Shown here: positions 24,590 to 33,547 of the stretch, in pieces
Layout: each line of letters begins with the position of its first letter
Numbering within the stretch: the stretch's first letter is position 1
Notes under the pieces: model-generated
Seen by the model: the letters and a program-made list of their open reading frames with translations, nothing else
Databases searched by the model: none
Told to the model about the DNA's origin: nothing
Source: Bordetella parapertussis
GTDB taxonomy: Bacteria; Pseudomonadota; Gammaproteobacteria; Burkholderiales; SG8-41
Assembly: GCA_945885345.1 (NCBI GenBank)
Contig: CAMCYP010000005.1
Location: 71,021 to 123,095, forward strand
Reading direction: 5' to 3'
Length of the DNA: 52,075 nt
Position numbers and translations under genes: made by a program

Positions 24590-26209
24590 TTATGCGCTGC
24601 GCAGCCGCAGCAAGCGGATCAGTCCGATGGCGGCAAACGGCACTCCTATGCCTATGATCAGCTGGACTATCAGGAGTTCACCGAGCTGGCTGTAGTCTGC
24701 GGGCACGGTAACGACCCCGGTCTTGTCCTTGACCTCGCGCGACACAATATAGATTTCGTTGAGGTACTTGGTGCCCAGCGCGGAGGCCGACAGCGCCAGG
24801 TTGGTGAACGAGGCCATGACCGCGAAATAGGTCGCTTTGAGGTGGCCGGGCGCCGAGTTGGCGATCCACGCCAGCATCGGGATCATTGCGATCTGGCCCA
24901 GTGGCGACTCCAGTGCGGTGTTGACCAAAGCAATGAAGCGGGCATCAACGACGCCACCGGTGACGGCTGCGGTCCACTGATGCAGGCCGAAATACATGCC
25001 GACGTAGGGCAGCGACAGCAGGCCGCCGAGCAGCGTCAGGAAGCCGACGACATAGGCGATCGAGTGGTCGGCCATGAAGCGGCGGAACAGGAACATGCCG
25101 GCCAGTGTCAGCGTGGATCCGATCAGCGACAGCACGGAGATGAACTGCTGGTCGAACTTCAGTTCGTCGATGAACCACCAGGTGACGCCTTCGCCGGGCC
25201 CGGGAATGGCGCGGAATACGAAGATAACAATGACGGTGCCGAGCAGTGTTGAGCGCACGTCGGCATCGAGTTCGCGCGTCAGTCGCAGCAGCAGAAAAGC
25301 GATGATGCAGAAGGAGCCGGCGAAAATGATTTCCTGGTTGTAGGGGACATCACTGAAGCCCATGCCCAGCGTGAAGGCGACAAATGCCAGGCTGCCGCCG
25401 AGGATCCACCAGTTCGGCGCTGTTGTTTCAGTGCGGCCGCTCAGCAGGGTTTCGATTTCGTCGGCGCTGCGCCCCATGGCGAGCAGGCGCTGTGCGCTGC
25501 GGCGCCTGGTCCACATCGCAATCACCACGCCGGCCACCGAAATCGCCGGAATCACCATCGCCATCTGGTAGATGCGCCGGTAGAGTTCGACTTTCTGTTC
25601 TTCCGGCAATGCGTGCGTGCCGCTGAAGACATAAATGTTGATCAGCGCGACCAGCACACTGCCGCCGATGATGGCAACGCGACCCAGCGTCTGCATGGTC
25701 GTGTTCATCAGTTTGCGCTGCGCGGGGTCGATGGGCTTGCCCAGCTCATCGACACGCGGCACGGCTTCGACGGTCATCGCATCGGCGACGACGTCCTGCA
25801 CTACATAACCGACGGCGGCGAGCAGCACGCTGGCGACGTACCAGGCCCCGGGCGCCAGTATCGCGCTCATGGCGTCACGATCCGTGAGCAGGCCGACCAT
25901 GATGCCGAGGCTGGCAGCGATCATGCCGGCACCGAAAAACACCATGGCACTTTTCCAGCGCCAGATCAGGTCGACGAGGTGGCCCAGAGGCATTTTCAGT
26001 GCCCACGGCACGCCCGCCCAGAAACCGAGCGCGGCAAGGAAGGCGGCTGACAGTCCGAGGTAATCCTTGACGAAAAAAGTGCCGACGATGCCGGTCAGGC
26101 CGGAGATGCCGGCGGCCATGTAGACCATCAGCGGCGGCAGGTACGACCAGCGCATTTCGCGGCCGAGGGCGAGGATGTTGCGATCCAGCCAGTGCCAGAG
26201 CCTGATCAT
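24590..26209 (-). CDS. MFS-like permease of the folate-biopterin (BT1/FBT) type
   Basis: 539 aa with about 12 hydrophobic helices and a long central loop (around 150-175, rich in charged residues). The segment GVPWALKMPLGHLVDLIW resembles the PWxIKPxxGxxSD block of the folate-biopterin transporter family. Known members carry folates or pterins, but many bacterial relatives are uncharacterised, so the substrate is open. It lies 58 bp upstream of the HD protein gene on the same strand. The start has no obvious ribosome-binding site. Confidence 0.72.
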   Translation of the reverse strand: MIRLWHWLDRNILALGREMRWSYLPPLMVYMAAGISGLTGIVGTFFVKDYLGLSAAFLAALGFWAGVPWALKMPLGHLVDLIWRWKSAMVFFGAGMIAASLGIMVGLLTDRDAMSAILAPGAWYVASVLLAAVGYVVQDVVADAMTVEAVPRVDELGKPIDPAQRKLMNTTMQTLGRVAIIGGSVLVALINIYVFSGTHALPEEQKVELYRRIYQMAMVIPAISVAGVVIAMWTRRRSAQRLLAMGRSADEIETLLSGRTETTAPNWWILGGSLAFVAFTLGMGFSDVPYNQEIIFAGSFCIIAFLLLRLTRELDADVRSTLLGTVIVIFVFRAIPGPGEGVTWWFIDELKFDQQFISVLSLIGSTLTLAGMFLFRRFMADHSIAYVVGFLTLLGGLLSLPYVGMYFGLHQWTAAVTGGVVDARFIALVNTALESPLGQIAMIPMLAWIANSAPGHLKATYFAVMASFTNLALSASALGTKYLNEIYIVSREVKDKTGVVTVPADYSQLGELLIVQLIIGIGVPFAAIGLIRLLRLRSA

Positions 26210-26277
26210 GGCTTAATCATAATCCATTGTTTTTATTTGAAATTATCGATCCGGCAAGAGTGTTCATAAGCCCCGTT

Positions 26278-26832
26278 TCACAACCCCGATTCACGCCAGC
26301 AATCGACGGTGTAACGGCGCAGTTCGACAGCGGAATCCCAGAAATCCGGCGGCAGTCCGGCTTTGTATTTGAGTTGCGCCATGAATTCCGCGGGATCCGC
26401 GTACTGGGACCATGCTTCCGGGAGAAAGGTGCTGTGGTGGTGGCCGTAACGAAACGTCACGCCATCGATGCCGGCACGCAATTGAGCTAGTACTGCGGCC
26501 TCGCTGCTTGCAGCCAGGTTTTCCAGCACCGACAGCACGCTGACTTCGATAATGGTCATTTCCAGTTCTGCGGCTGCGAGCGGTTTGAAACGCAGGTCGC
26601 GAAAGGCGGCAGCAACTGCATTCGCTGCAACGTCTTCGCGCAAGGGGCGCACCGGAATCAGTGTGCCGTTGCGGCCGCGCAGCCGGCCATCGCGGGTCAA
26701 GGTGACGAATGCCGAGCCGGGTTGCTGCAGCCAGGCGGTTTCGGTGGCGGTTGCGGGTGCTGTAATACCCAGTTCGCGTGCTATGGCGGCGCGGGCGAGT
26801 GGCAGCAGGATGTGCCCTTGATCGACAGACAT
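26278..26832 (-). CDS. AMMECR1 / AmmeMemoRadiSam system protein A-like
   Basis: 184 aa of the AMMECR1 fold: FVTLTRDGRLRGRNGTLIPV (about 42-61), then RPLREDVAANAVAAAFRDLR and the C-terminal GVTFRYGHHHSTFLPEAW block. The family hallmark LRGCIG is LRGRNG here, changing the conserved Cys to Arg. Protein A is often found with Memo (protein B) and a radical SAM enzyme; neither is within this window. It diverges from ispD with about 88 bp between. Family clear, function unproven even for the well-known members. Confidence 0.82.
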   Translation of the reverse strand: MSVDQGHILLPLARAAIARELGITAPATATETAWLQQPGSAFVTLTRDGRLRGRNGTLIPVRPLREDVAANAVAAAFRDLRFKPLAAAELEMTIIEVSVLSVLENLAASSEAAVLAQLRAGIDGVTFRYGHHHSTFLPEAWSQYADPAEFMAQLKYKAGLPPDFWDSAVELRRYTVDCWRESGL

Positions 26833-26876
26833 GCGGGTGGTTTCTCCGGGCGGCGCAGGGTTTCATGTTAACGACT

Positions 26877-26884
26877 GCTACAAT
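26877..26884 (+). promoter_or_regulatory. Candidate extended -10 of ispD
   Basis: GCTACAAT lies 37 bp before the ispD ATG at 26921; TACAAT matches the consensus at five of six positions. The same GCTACAAT word precedes tsaB at 33681. No clear -35 box. Confidence 0.4.
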
Positions 26885-26920
26885 CCGCCTGTCCGATTTT
26901 ACGACAACCCGAGTCCCGTA

Positions 26921-27613
26921 ATGCCGCGTTATGTTGCACTCATTCCCGCTGCCGGCAGTGGTTCCCGCATGCGGACCGAACTTCCCAAGCAATATGCACC
27001 GCTGGCGGGCAAGCCCCTGCTGCAGCATGCGGTGCATGTGCTGTGCGTGCATCCGCGGATCGAGCAGGTGTTCATCGTGCTGTCGCCGGATGATCAGCGT
27101 TTCAATACATTGGATTGGAGCGCCTGCGGCAACAAGCTGAGTGCGCTGTACTGCGGCGGAGAAACCCGCGCAGCCAGCGTGTTCAACGGGCTGCTCGCGG
27201 CAAACGATGCGATTGGCGGTGCGGACTGGGTGCTGGTGCATGACGCGGCGCGGCCGTGCCTGCAGGCAGCAGACATCGACCGGTTGATCGCGGAAGTCGG
27301 CGACAGCGAGACTGGTGGGTTACTGGCAGTGCCGGTGGCTGACACACTGAAGCGTGCGAACGCCGGCGGTGAAGTGCTGCAGACCGAGGCACGCGAACAT
27401 CTGTGGCGCGCACAGACACCGCAGATGTTTCGTTATCGGGTGCTGATTGAAGCCTTGCGCCGCGCTGACATCGCAGCGGTGACCGATGAATCCAGCGCCG
27501 TCGAGCAGACCGGCGCCAAACCGAGACTGGTGCCGGGCAGTGCGGGCAATTTCAAGGTCACTTATCCGGAAGACCTGGCACTGGCCGAACTGATATTGAA
27601 AGAGCGTGGATGA
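26921..27613 (+). CDS. ispD: 2-C-methyl-D-erythritol 4-phosphate cytidylyltransferase
   Basis: 230 aa. The nucleotide-binding opening [20 protein letters not shown] (about 9-28) and the [10 protein letters not shown] block (about 104-113) are diagnostic of IspD, the third step of the MEP isoprenoid pathway, which joins CTP with methylerythritol phosphate. The start at 26921 is chosen from the conserved [12 protein letters not shown] beginning; an earlier in-frame start would add non-homologous residues. The stop overlaps the ispF start by ATGA, so translation is coupled. Cytoplasmic, essential in bacteria that use this pathway. Confidence 0.96.
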   Translation: MPRYVALIPAAGSGSRMRTELPKQYAPLAGKPLLQHAVHVLCVHPRIEQVFIVLSPDDQRFNTLDWSACGNKLSALYCGGETRAASVFNGLLAANDAIGGADWVLVHDAARPCLQAADIDRLIAEVGDSETGGLLAVPVADTLKRANAGGEVLQTEAREHLWRAQTPQMFRYRVLIEALRRADIAAVTDESSAVEQTGAKPRLVPGSAGNFKVTYPEDLALAELILKERG

Positions 27614-28113
27614 CTAACATGCGTATCGGGCAGGGTTTTGACGTACACGCGCTGGTGGCCGGGCGCAAATTGATCATCGGCGGTGTGAACATTCCCTTCG
27701 AGCGGGGCCTCGCCGGGCATTCCGATGCGGATGTATTGCTGCATGCGATTTGCGATGCTCTGATCGGCGCGGCCGGGCTGGGCGATATCGGCAAACATTT
27801 TCCTGATACCGATTCACGTTACAAAGGCATCGACAGCCGCGAACTGCTGCGCGCGGTGGCACGGCTGCTGGCCGAACATCACTATGCGGTGGTCAATGTC
27901 GATTCGACGATCATCGCGCAGGCGCCGAAAATGGCGCCGCAAATCGCCGCCATGCGCGCAAACATCGCCGCCGACCTGGGGGTGGCGGTGGACAGCGTCA
28001 ACGTCAAGGCCAAGACTGCGGAAAAACTGGGTCTGGTCGGCCGCGGCGAAGGTATAGTTGCCGAGGCGGTGGCGCTGATCACGCGGCGGCCGGCAGCTCC
28101 ACCCGCACCCTGA
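27610..28113 (+). CDS. ispF: 2-C-methyl-D-erythritol 2,4-cyclodiphosphate synthase
   Basis: 167 aa, a trimeric Zn enzyme that cyclises the IspE product. Diagnostic blocks are [11 protein letters not shown] (metal Asp and His), [16 protein letters not shown] and AHAPK-like [10 protein letters not shown], with the [18 protein letters not shown] end. It overlaps ispD by 4 bp. Its last 35 bp overlap the 3' end of the opposite-strand histidine kinase gene. The C-terminus has a small Arg/Pro/Ala extension (RRPAAPPAP) beyond the usual end, as expected where the two coding regions overlap. Confidence 0.96.
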   Translation: MTNMRIGQGFDVHALVAGRKLIIGGVNIPFERGLAGHSDADVLLHAICDALIGAAGLGDIGKHFPDTDSRYKGIDSRELLRAVARLLAEHHYAVVNVDSTIIAQAPKMAPQIAAMRANIAADLGVAVDSVNVKAKTAEKLGLVGRGEGIVAEAVALITRRPAAPPAP

Positions 28114-29386
28114 GTCCGCCGCCGGCCCTTGGCAGCAGTTGCACGGTGCCGCCGTGCAGGCGTGCGATGCGATCAACGATGGCAAGCCCCAGACCGGTGC
28201 CGCTGGTGGAGCGCGCATTGTCCATGCGTGTGAACGGCTGCAGCATGCGCTGGGCGTCGGTTTCCGGGACGCCGGGGCCGCGGTCCAGCACTTCCATATA
28301 AGAGACTTTTCCTTCGAGTCCGGTCTGGATTTCTACCGTCTTGCCGCCGTGCCGCAATGCATTGTCGATCAGGTTGGTCAGCAGCCGTTGCAAGGCTTGT
28401 GCACGCAGGGGGATTGGCGGCAACGGGGGTGATGCCGGCGTGAAACGCACATCCCTGTCGTGGCGCGTGTAGCGTTCAACGACACTTCGTACCAGTGCAT
28501 CGAGATCACCTTCGTTTGCCACGGATTCCGCATCAATCGGACGCGCGAAATCGAGGAACTGGCCAATCGCAGCGTCGATGTCGCCGATATCCTGGGTAAC
28601 ACCTGCCTTGAGGTCGGAGGCACCGTCGAGCATTTCCAGCGCCAGCCGGATGCGCGCGAGCGGGGTGCGCAGGTCGTGCGATACGCCGGCGAGCAGCAGC
28701 GCGCGTTCTTCGTCCTGGCGCTGGATGTCGGCGGCCATGTTGTTGAAGGCCTGGGCCAGGGTGCGGATTTCCGCCGGGCCGGATTCGGTGATGCGCGGCG
28801 GTGTTTTGCCGCGGCCCAGCTGCTCGGCGGCGCGGGTCAGTTCGCGCAGCGGCCGGTTGATGCGCGCGACGACGAGGAATGCGCCGACCAGCGCCAGCGC
28901 CAGCACCAGCGCGCCCCAGCCGATCCAGCGCAGGGATGTATTGCGTTCGATTCGCGAGCGCGGCAGTGATACCCAGAATTCTTCATTGTCGATGCGGAAG
29001 CTGACCCACACTCCCTTGACGCCATCGCGTTCGAGGGCGAGGCGGGTTTTTGACCCCAGATCCTGCTGCAGCCGGGCCTCCATGATGCGCAGGAACGGCC
29101 GGTCGGGCAGAGCCGGCACGGCCTCGGCCGGATCGCCGGCATAGACCTGTATGCCTTCACGCTCCGCCAGTTCATCGAGCAGCGCAAAACGGCGTGCCGG
29201 TTCGGCCGTAACCAGCGCTGCACGCGTCAGATTGACCACGCTGACGATTTGCTGTGCGGCCTGCAACGCGCGTGGTTCGGTTTCAGAGGCGCGGAAAATC
29301 TGCAACCAGGCGAGGTGCGCAACCACCAGCAGCGCGGCGATCAGCAGCACGCTGCGCCATAGCAGGGTTCGCGGCCACAGGCGCAT
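28079..29386 (-). CDS. envZ: OmpR/EnvZ-type sensor histidine kinase (RisS-like)
   Basis: 435 aa. Transmembrane helix at about 11-31, a periplasmic sensing region, a second helix near 157-178, then HAMP, and the kinase core: phosphorylated His in [13 protein letters not shown] (about 239), N box [12 protein letters not shown]1 DRGPGVPE and G2 GTGLGLAI. The order and spacing match EnvZ; in Betaproteobacteria the equivalent is RisS. It autophosphorylates and controls the partner regulator encoded 5 bp upstream, probably responding to osmolarity, Mg2+ or pH (family knowledge, not shown here). Its 3' end overlaps ispF by 35 bp. Confidence 0.93.
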   Translation of the reverse strand: MRLWPRTLLWRSVLLIAALLVVAHLAWLQIFRASETEPRALQAAQQIVSVVNLTRAALVTAEPARRFALLDELAEREGIQVYAGDPAEAVPALPDRPFLRIMEARLQQDLGSKTRLALERDGVKGVWVSFRIDNEEFWVSLPRSRIERNTSLRWIGWGALVLALALVGAFLVVARINRPLRELTRAAEQLGRGKTPPRITESGPAEIRTLAQAFNNMAADIQRQDEERALLLAGVSHDLRTPLARIRLALEMLDGASDLKAGVTQDIGDIDAAIGQFLDFARPIDAESVANEGDLDALVRSVVERYTRHDRDVRFTPASPPLPPIPLRAQALQRLLTNLIDNALRHGGKTVEIQTGLEGKVSYMEVLDRGPGVPETDAQRMLQPFTRMDNARSTSGTGLGLAIVDRIARLHGGTVQLLPRAGGGLRVRVELPAAA

Positions 29387-29391
29387 TGTGA

Positions 29392-30126
29392 TTATTGGGA
29401 TTTCCCGTCAGGGATGAACACGTAACCAAAGCCCCAGACGGTCTGGATGAATGCCGGTTTTGCGGCATCGGGTTCGATGATTTTGCGCAGTCGAGAGATC
29501 TGCACGTCAATCGAACGGTCGAAAGCGCCGAATTCGCGGCCGCGTGCCATTTCCATCAGCTTGTCGCGCGACATCGGTGTGCGCGGATGCTCGACCAGCA
29601 CCTTGAGCAGCGCGAACTCGCCGCTGGTCAGCGCCACTTCGGCGCCGGCCTTGTTCAGCGTGCGGGTGCCGAGGTTGAAGTGGAATTCGCCGAACTCGAC
29701 GACCTGCGCTGCGGCGCCCGGCGCGCCTGGTGGTGGCGGCGGCGGCTGGCGGCGCAGCACAGCCTGGATGCGTGCCACCAGTTCCCGCGGGTTGAAGGGT
29801 TTGGGCATGTAATCGTCGGCGCCGATTTCGAGGCCGACGATGCGGTCCACATCATCACCCTTGGCGGTGAGCATGATGATCGGCATCAGTTCGCCGCCGC
29901 CGCGCAGCCGCCGGCAGATCGACAGGCCATCCTCGCCGGGCAGCATCAGGTCGAGGATCATCAGGTCGTAGCGTTCGCGGCCGAGATGGCGGTTCATTTC
30001 GACCGCATCGGATACCACGCGCACGGTGTAACCCTGCTCGTTGAGATAACGGTTGAGCAGATCACGCAACCGCGCGTCGTCATCGACTACCAGGATCCGG
30101 GTTTTGGTCTGTGCAGGTTGTGTCAT
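29392..30126 (-). CDS. ompR: OmpR-family response regulator (RisA-like)
   Basis: 244 aa. Receiver domain: acidic VVDDDAR, the phosphorylated Asp in LMILDLMLPGEDG (about 62), Thr in MLTAKGDD, and Lys in PKPFNPREL. After a Pro/Gly linker (PPPPPPGAPGAA) comes the winged-helix DNA-binding domain, including SRLRKIIEPD and the end VWGFGYVFIPDG. I start at 30126 (MTQPAQTKTRILVVDDD) because earlier in-frame Met codons extend into nonhomologous sequence. The kinase gene follows by 5 bp. It activates or represses outer-membrane or envelope genes by phosphorylation-dependent DNA binding. Confidence 0.95.
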   Translation of the reverse strand: MTQPAQTKTRILVVDDDARLRDLLNRYLNEQGYTVRVVSDAVEMNRHLGRERYDLMILDLMLPGEDGLSICRRLRGGGELMPIIMLTAKGDDVDRIVGLEIGADDYMPKPFNPRELVARIQAVLRRQPPPPPPGAPGAAAQVVEFGEFHFNLGTRTLNKAGAEVALTSGEFALLKVLVEHPRTPMSRDKLMEMARGREFGAFDRSIDVQISRLRKIIEPDAAKPAFIQTVWGFGYVFIPDGKSQ

Positions 30127-30429
30127 GGCGTAATCGTACCCAGTTCGGGGGTGGCTGGCCATGCCTTTGAAACAATCTCTTACAAAATGACCGGGTTGCG
30201 GACGCCTGCACCCGCGTAGCATGGGGTCGTGGCGGCATGGCGGACTCCATCGCAGGCGATCAGCGCAGCGGCAACAACTGCTTACACAATGGTGGTCGCC
30301 TGAAACAGTCTGGTTACAGGATGCGCCGATGATGGCTGCAACGCTCTCTTGGAGCGTGGGCGACCGGCACATATACAATCGGCGTTTCGGCTGTGTGTGT
30401 GGCGGACATCATTCAACGGAGTGCGGAGC
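30127..30429. promoter_or_regulatory. Divergent intergenic region, likely promoters
   Basis: About 300 bp between the response regulator gene and the small secreted protein gene. For the latter, TATACAAT at 30372-30379 resembles a -10 region, with TTGGAG at 30349-30354 as a weak -35; spacing is 17-19 bp depending on which hexamer is used. I see nothing else with confidence; regulation by the adjacent OmpR-like protein is possible but no clear site was identified. Confidence 0.35.
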
Positions 30430-30693
30430 ATGAAATTCTGGCTGATAATTTTTCTGGCGACGGTGGTCCTGCAGTCGGGTCCGGCGGCCGCCGGACCGTG
30501 GCGCGAACTGCGCGCGGCGCAGGGGCAAGCGGATCGTCACGACCGTGGTTCACAGCGTCAGCGGGATTCCGGCCAGCCGGAGCGTTTTCAGCGGCAGGAG
30601 CGCCCGCAGCGTCTCTCCGATGAAGAGCGTCGCGAATTGCACCGTGATCTGGACAAGGCGCGGCGGGAAATCTATAAACCCCGCGAGCGCTGA
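30430..30693 (+). CDS. Small secreted, strongly charged protein
   Basis: 87 aa. A signal peptide (MKFWLIIFLATVVLQSGPA) is followed by a Gln/Arg/Glu/Asp-rich, low-complexity mature part with RRELHRDLDKARREIYKPRE at the end, likely helical. The ATG at 30430 follows GGAG at close spacing. It lies 26 bp upstream of the CX6C/EF-hand protein on the same strand. No family is recognised; it may be an envelope stress or metal-related periplasmic protein, which is a guess. Confidence 0.65.
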   Translation: MKFWLIIFLATVVLQSGPAAAGPWRELRAAQGQADRHDRGSQRQRDSGQPERFQRQERPQRLSDEERRELHRDLDKARREIYKPRER

Positions 30694-30719
30694 ACCGGAC
30701 CTATGCACAGGAACCCATC

Positions 30720-31265
30720 ATGAAGATCAACAGGATGCTGTTTGTTTCAACGCTGCTGTTTGCATTGCCGGTATTTGCCGCCGAAGGCTTGCCGGGGTCG
30801 GCGATTGGCCATGACAGCCATGCCGCGCAGCGGGAAAAAATGTGCACGCAGAACCCGGAGAAGTGCAGGGAAATGAAGGCGAAGATGGAGCAGCGCCGTG
30901 AGGCTTGCAAAGCCGATCCGGGCAAATGCCGCCAGGAACGGATGACCATGCGCGAGAAAATGTGCGCGCAGAACCCGGAGAAGTGCAAGGAAATGAAATC
31001 GAAGAAGGAGCAGCGCCGTGAAGCCTGCAAGGCCGATCCGGAGAAATGCCGCCAGGAACGCCAGGCGCGTGCTGCCGAGTATTTCAGGAAGTCTGATGCC
31101 GACGGAAATGGCGCATTGTCACGCACCGAGGCTGAAAAAAACATGCCGCGGCTGGCGCGCCATTTCGATGCGATCGATATCAACAAGGACGGCCAGCTGT
31201 CGCGCGAGGAACTGAACGCGGCGCACAAGGCGCGTCATGGCGCGAAGGGTCAGGCCAGGCCCTGA
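30720..31265 (+). CDS. Secreted protein with CX6C repeats and two EF-hands
   Basis: 181 aa. Signal peptide (core LFVSTLLFALPVFA). Four units of about 20 residues each begin C-x6-C, such as CTQNPEKC and CKADPGKC, giving eight cysteines. Units 1-2 and 3-4 form a tandem duplication also seen in DNA with a 120-bp period (30834-30941 and 30954-31061). Two canonical EF-hand loops follow: DADGNGALSRTE and DINKDGQLSREE, each with acidic residues at 1, 3, 5 and Glu at 12. Likely a periplasmic calcium-binding protein, disulphide-stabilised. The partner is unknown; the preceding small secreted gene may belong with it. Confidence 0.8.
   Translation: MKINRMLFVSTLLFALPVFAAEGLPGSAIGHDSHAAQREKMCTQNPEKCREMKAKMEQRREACKADPGKCRQERMTMREKMCAQNPEKCKEMKSKKEQRREACKADPEKCRQERQARAAEYFRKSDADGNGALSRTEAEKNMPRLARHFDAIDINKDGQLSREELNAAHKARHGAKGQARP
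30834..31061 (+). repeat. Tandem 120-bp coding duplication
   Basis: Two nearly identical copies (30834-30941 and 30954-31061) each encode two CX6C units. Differences are mostly single bases, indicating a fairly recent in-frame duplication. Confidence 0.85.
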
Positions 31266-31536
31266 GCGCCGCCGGGCGGCCGTTTCAGCCTGTCGGATTC
31301 GTTCGCGCATCGCGGTATGCCGGTGGCGGGGGTATGACAGCCGCATCAATTATTTTTTTAAGTAATTGATTTTATTGAATTATTTTTCGTTTTCTGGCGG
31401 CGAAGCCCGCCGAGCCTCGCTTTTCCCCATGGCCGAACGCTAGAATGACAGCCGCAACCCATGCGGCGCCCTGTGGAAACCCGAATTTCCACGATGCGCC
31501 AAGTACTTACAACAAGTCTAAAGGGGACCAGGCACC
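31266..31536. promoter_or_regulatory. Leader region of the DGQHR gene
   Basis: 271 bp with an AT-rich inverted repeat TCAATTA / TAATTGA (31346-31352 and 31363-31369) over a T-rich loop, and the 12-mer ATGACAGCCGCA repeated at about 31334 and 31445. Probable regulatory DNA for the downstream gene; no defined promoter was found. Confidence 0.3.
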
Positions 31537-32676
31537 ATGCTGGCAACGCGCATCAGACAAAAAGACAGCGTTTTTTATTTTGCGAGTTATCCGGCAAAAG
31601 AGGTGCTGGAGCGCGTGCGCTTCATCAGTCGCTTTTATGGTGATGGCGAAGGTGAGATTGCGCCGCAGAGTCTGCCGCAGCATGACGAAATCGCCCAGTT
31701 CATTTCGCGCGTCGAACGCACCGATGAAGCGTTCCAGCGCCAGATGTCGAAATCCAAGGTACGCCAGCTGCGCAACTTCTACGAGATGGCGGTCAGCCAG
31801 CCGCCGATACCCGGCACTGTACTGTTGTTCACTTCCGATGAACTGCGTTTCAGCGCCTTGTCGGGCCAGGACGCCATCGGCAATCTCGGCGAGCCCACTT
31901 CCAAATACCTGATCATCGACGGCCAGCATCGCCTGGCGGCGCTGAAATTCTATTTGCAGGAACATCCGGCCGAGGCGGCCTCGATCAACGTGCCTTGTGT
32001 GATTTTCGACGGCCGCAGCGAGGATTTTGCTGCGGAAATGTTCGTCATCATCAATTCGACGCCGACACGCATCAACAAAAGCCATCTGGTTGATCTCTAT
32101 GAACGCGTGTCCTGGGCCGATCCGGACAAACGTTTCGCCGCACGCATGGTGGAAGACCTCTATACCGAGGGCGACAGCCCCCTGCGTTACCGCATCAACC
32201 GTCTCGGCGGGCGCAGCCAGAAAGACAAATGGATCTTGCAGGCTGAGTTATTCAATGAATTGCACCGCTGGATCAGCGGTGACTGGCGCAAGATCAGCCG
32301 CACCAGCAACCTTTATCGCGAAAGCGAGCGCTTCTACGAAATCATCCGTGATTTCCTCAAGGCGGCGCAGAAAGTGTGGGGCGATGCCTGGGGGCATGAC
32401 GCCTACCAGATTACCAAACCAGTGGCGCTGAAAGCGATGATCCGGGTCTGCGCCGACCTTGCGCGCACCGATGCCGAACCGGCGCAGGGCCGCATCAAAC
32501 GCTGGGAAGACCGCCTAGCGCCGTGGGTGGCGCAACGCGCCCAGTTCAAGGGTGACGGTTTCTACGAACGCTTCCCTGCCAAGGGCCAGACCGAGCGGGT
32601 GACCCGCATCCACCGCGATCTCGCAAAGTGGGCCGGCATCGAAATCAGATCCAAGGCACGCGCCGCCAAAACCTGA
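31537..32676 (+). CDS. DGQHR-domain (DndB-like) protein
   Basis: 379 aa. The motif DGQHRL at about 128-133 in IIDGQHRLAALKFYLQ defines the DGQHR domain, related to ParB/Srx-like proteins such as DndB, the regulator of DNA phosphorothioation genes. The middle (FVIINSTPTRINKSHLVDLY) is the usual following block. No dndA, dndC-E or restriction genes are within the window, so it is a stand-alone copy; such orphans occur in many bacteria and their role is unknown. The start has AAAGGGG upstream. It is followed by a strong terminator, so it is monocistronic. Confidence 0.82.
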   Translation: MLATRIRQKDSVFYFASYPAKEVLERVRFISRFYGDGEGEIAPQSLPQHDEIAQFISRVERTDEAFQRQMSKSKVRQLRNFYEMAVSQPPIPGTVLLFTSDELRFSALSGQDAIGNLGEPTSKYLIIDGQHRLAALKFYLQEHPAEAASINVPCVIFDGRSEDFAAEMFVIINSTPTRINKSHLVDLYERVSWADPDKRFAARMVEDLYTEGDSPLRYRINRLGGRSQKDKWILQAELFNELHRWISGDWRKISRTSNLYRESERFYEIIRDFLKAAQKVWGDAWGHDAYQITKPVALKAMIRVCADLARTDAEPAQGRIKRWEDRLAPWVAQRAQFKGDGFYERFPAKGQTERVTRIHRDLAKWAGIEIRSKARAAKT

Positions 32677-32699
32677 GGCGCGTTTTCTGAAGTCTGAAT

Positions 32700-32734
32700 A
32701 ACAAAGCGGCGCTTGATGCGCCGCTTTGTTTTTT
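32700..32734 (+). terminator. Intrinsic terminator of the DGQHR gene
   Basis: A perfect 13-bp stem AACAAAGCGGCGC / GCGCCGCTTTGTT (32700-32712 with 32718-32730, loop TTGAT) is followed by TTTT, 24 bp after the stop codon. Minus-strand use for the convergent RidA gene is also possible, since T's precede the stem on that strand. Confidence 0.92.
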
Positions 32735-32799
32735 GTTGAGGCCGGACGACGATTGATGTCGCGCGTTCTTAGGCCAGGCGACGCTTTCTTCGCCGCGTC

Positions 32800-33150
32800 C
32801 TACTTTGCTGCCTGTACCATGATTTCCACCAGCGTGTCCGGCGTGCCGAGCCGCGCCTCGACGCAGGCGCGCGCCGGGAGGTTCTGCTGATCGGCCCAGG
32901 CCGCCCACGCTTCATCCATCTGCGGCTTCGCGCGCATGTCGCTGATCCAGATCACCGCCGACAGCAGCTTCGACTTGTCAGTGCCCGCGGCTTTCAGCAT
33001 GGCATCGATCTTGGCGAGGATTTCCGCAGTCTGTTCGCGCATGCCTTTGCTGCGGTCATCGGCGGTAATGCCGGCGAGGTAGGCAACGTTGCCGTGGGTG
33101 ACAGCGCGCGACAGGCGTTTGTCGCTGTTGAATCGTTTGATATCGCTCAT
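32800..33150 (-). CDS. RidA/YjgF-family protein
   Basis: 116 aa, normal for the RidA fold, a trimer with imine or enamine deaminase activity in some members. Signature blocks are GNVAYLAGITADD (about 21-33), ILAKIDAMLKAAG and the C-terminal ACVEARLGTPDTLVEIMVQA with the conserved Arg. The ATG at 33150 (MSDIKRF) is preferred because GGAGC is 9 nt upstream. In this family the active variants remove reactive 2-aminoacrylate. Convergent with the DGQHR gene; upstream is a small membrane protein on the same strand. Confidence 0.88.
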   Translation of the reverse strand: MSDIKRFNSDKRLSRAVTHGNVAYLAGITADDRSKGMREQTAEILAKIDAMLKAAGTDKSKLLSAVIWISDMRAKPQMDEAWAAWADQQNLPARACVEARLGTPDTLVEIMVQAAK

Positions 33151-33229
33151 GATTTGATGCTCCATGGGTCGGGTGTTGAAGGAAAAGGACGTCGGTCGTT
33201 TCCTGCGGAGTGCCGCAGGAGCCAGAGGC

Positions 33230-33547
33230 TCAGATCTGGCCGGTGGTGATCAGGCGGCCGAGAAAGAAAATGCCGGTGGCGATGAAGGCAAACAGCACAA
33301 AATCGGGAATCTTGCTGTCGCGTTTGCCGCCAATCTGCGCACCGTACAATGCCTTGAAGACAAAAATCGCGGCGATGATCAGGATGATGGTCATCGCCGG
33401 CGCCTGATATTGCGCCCGCCACAGTGCGCCCAAGCCCTGCGAAAACCAGCCGTTTTCGCGGAACAGATGGTAGGCGATGCCGCCGATACCGAGGAGTATC
33501 AATCCGCCAACGAGGAACGCGCCCAGCGTGGTGAGTATGGCTTTCAT
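33230..33547 (-). CDS. Small three-helix membrane protein
   Basis: 105 aa. Hydrophobic stretches at about 3-28 (LTTLGAFLVGGLILLGIGG), 52-66 (TIILIIAAIFVFKAL) and 83-100 (FVLFAFIATGIFFLG) suggest three membrane helices, with a charged middle (IGGKRDSKIP). No family is recognised. Divergent from tsaB and in the same direction as RidA (79-bp gap). Function unknown. Confidence 0.65.
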   Translation of the reverse strand: MKAILTTLGAFLVGGLILLGIGGIAYHLFRENGWFSQGLGALWRAQYQAPAMTIILIIAAIFVFKALYGAQIGGKRDSKIPDFVLFAFIATGIFFLGRLITTGQI

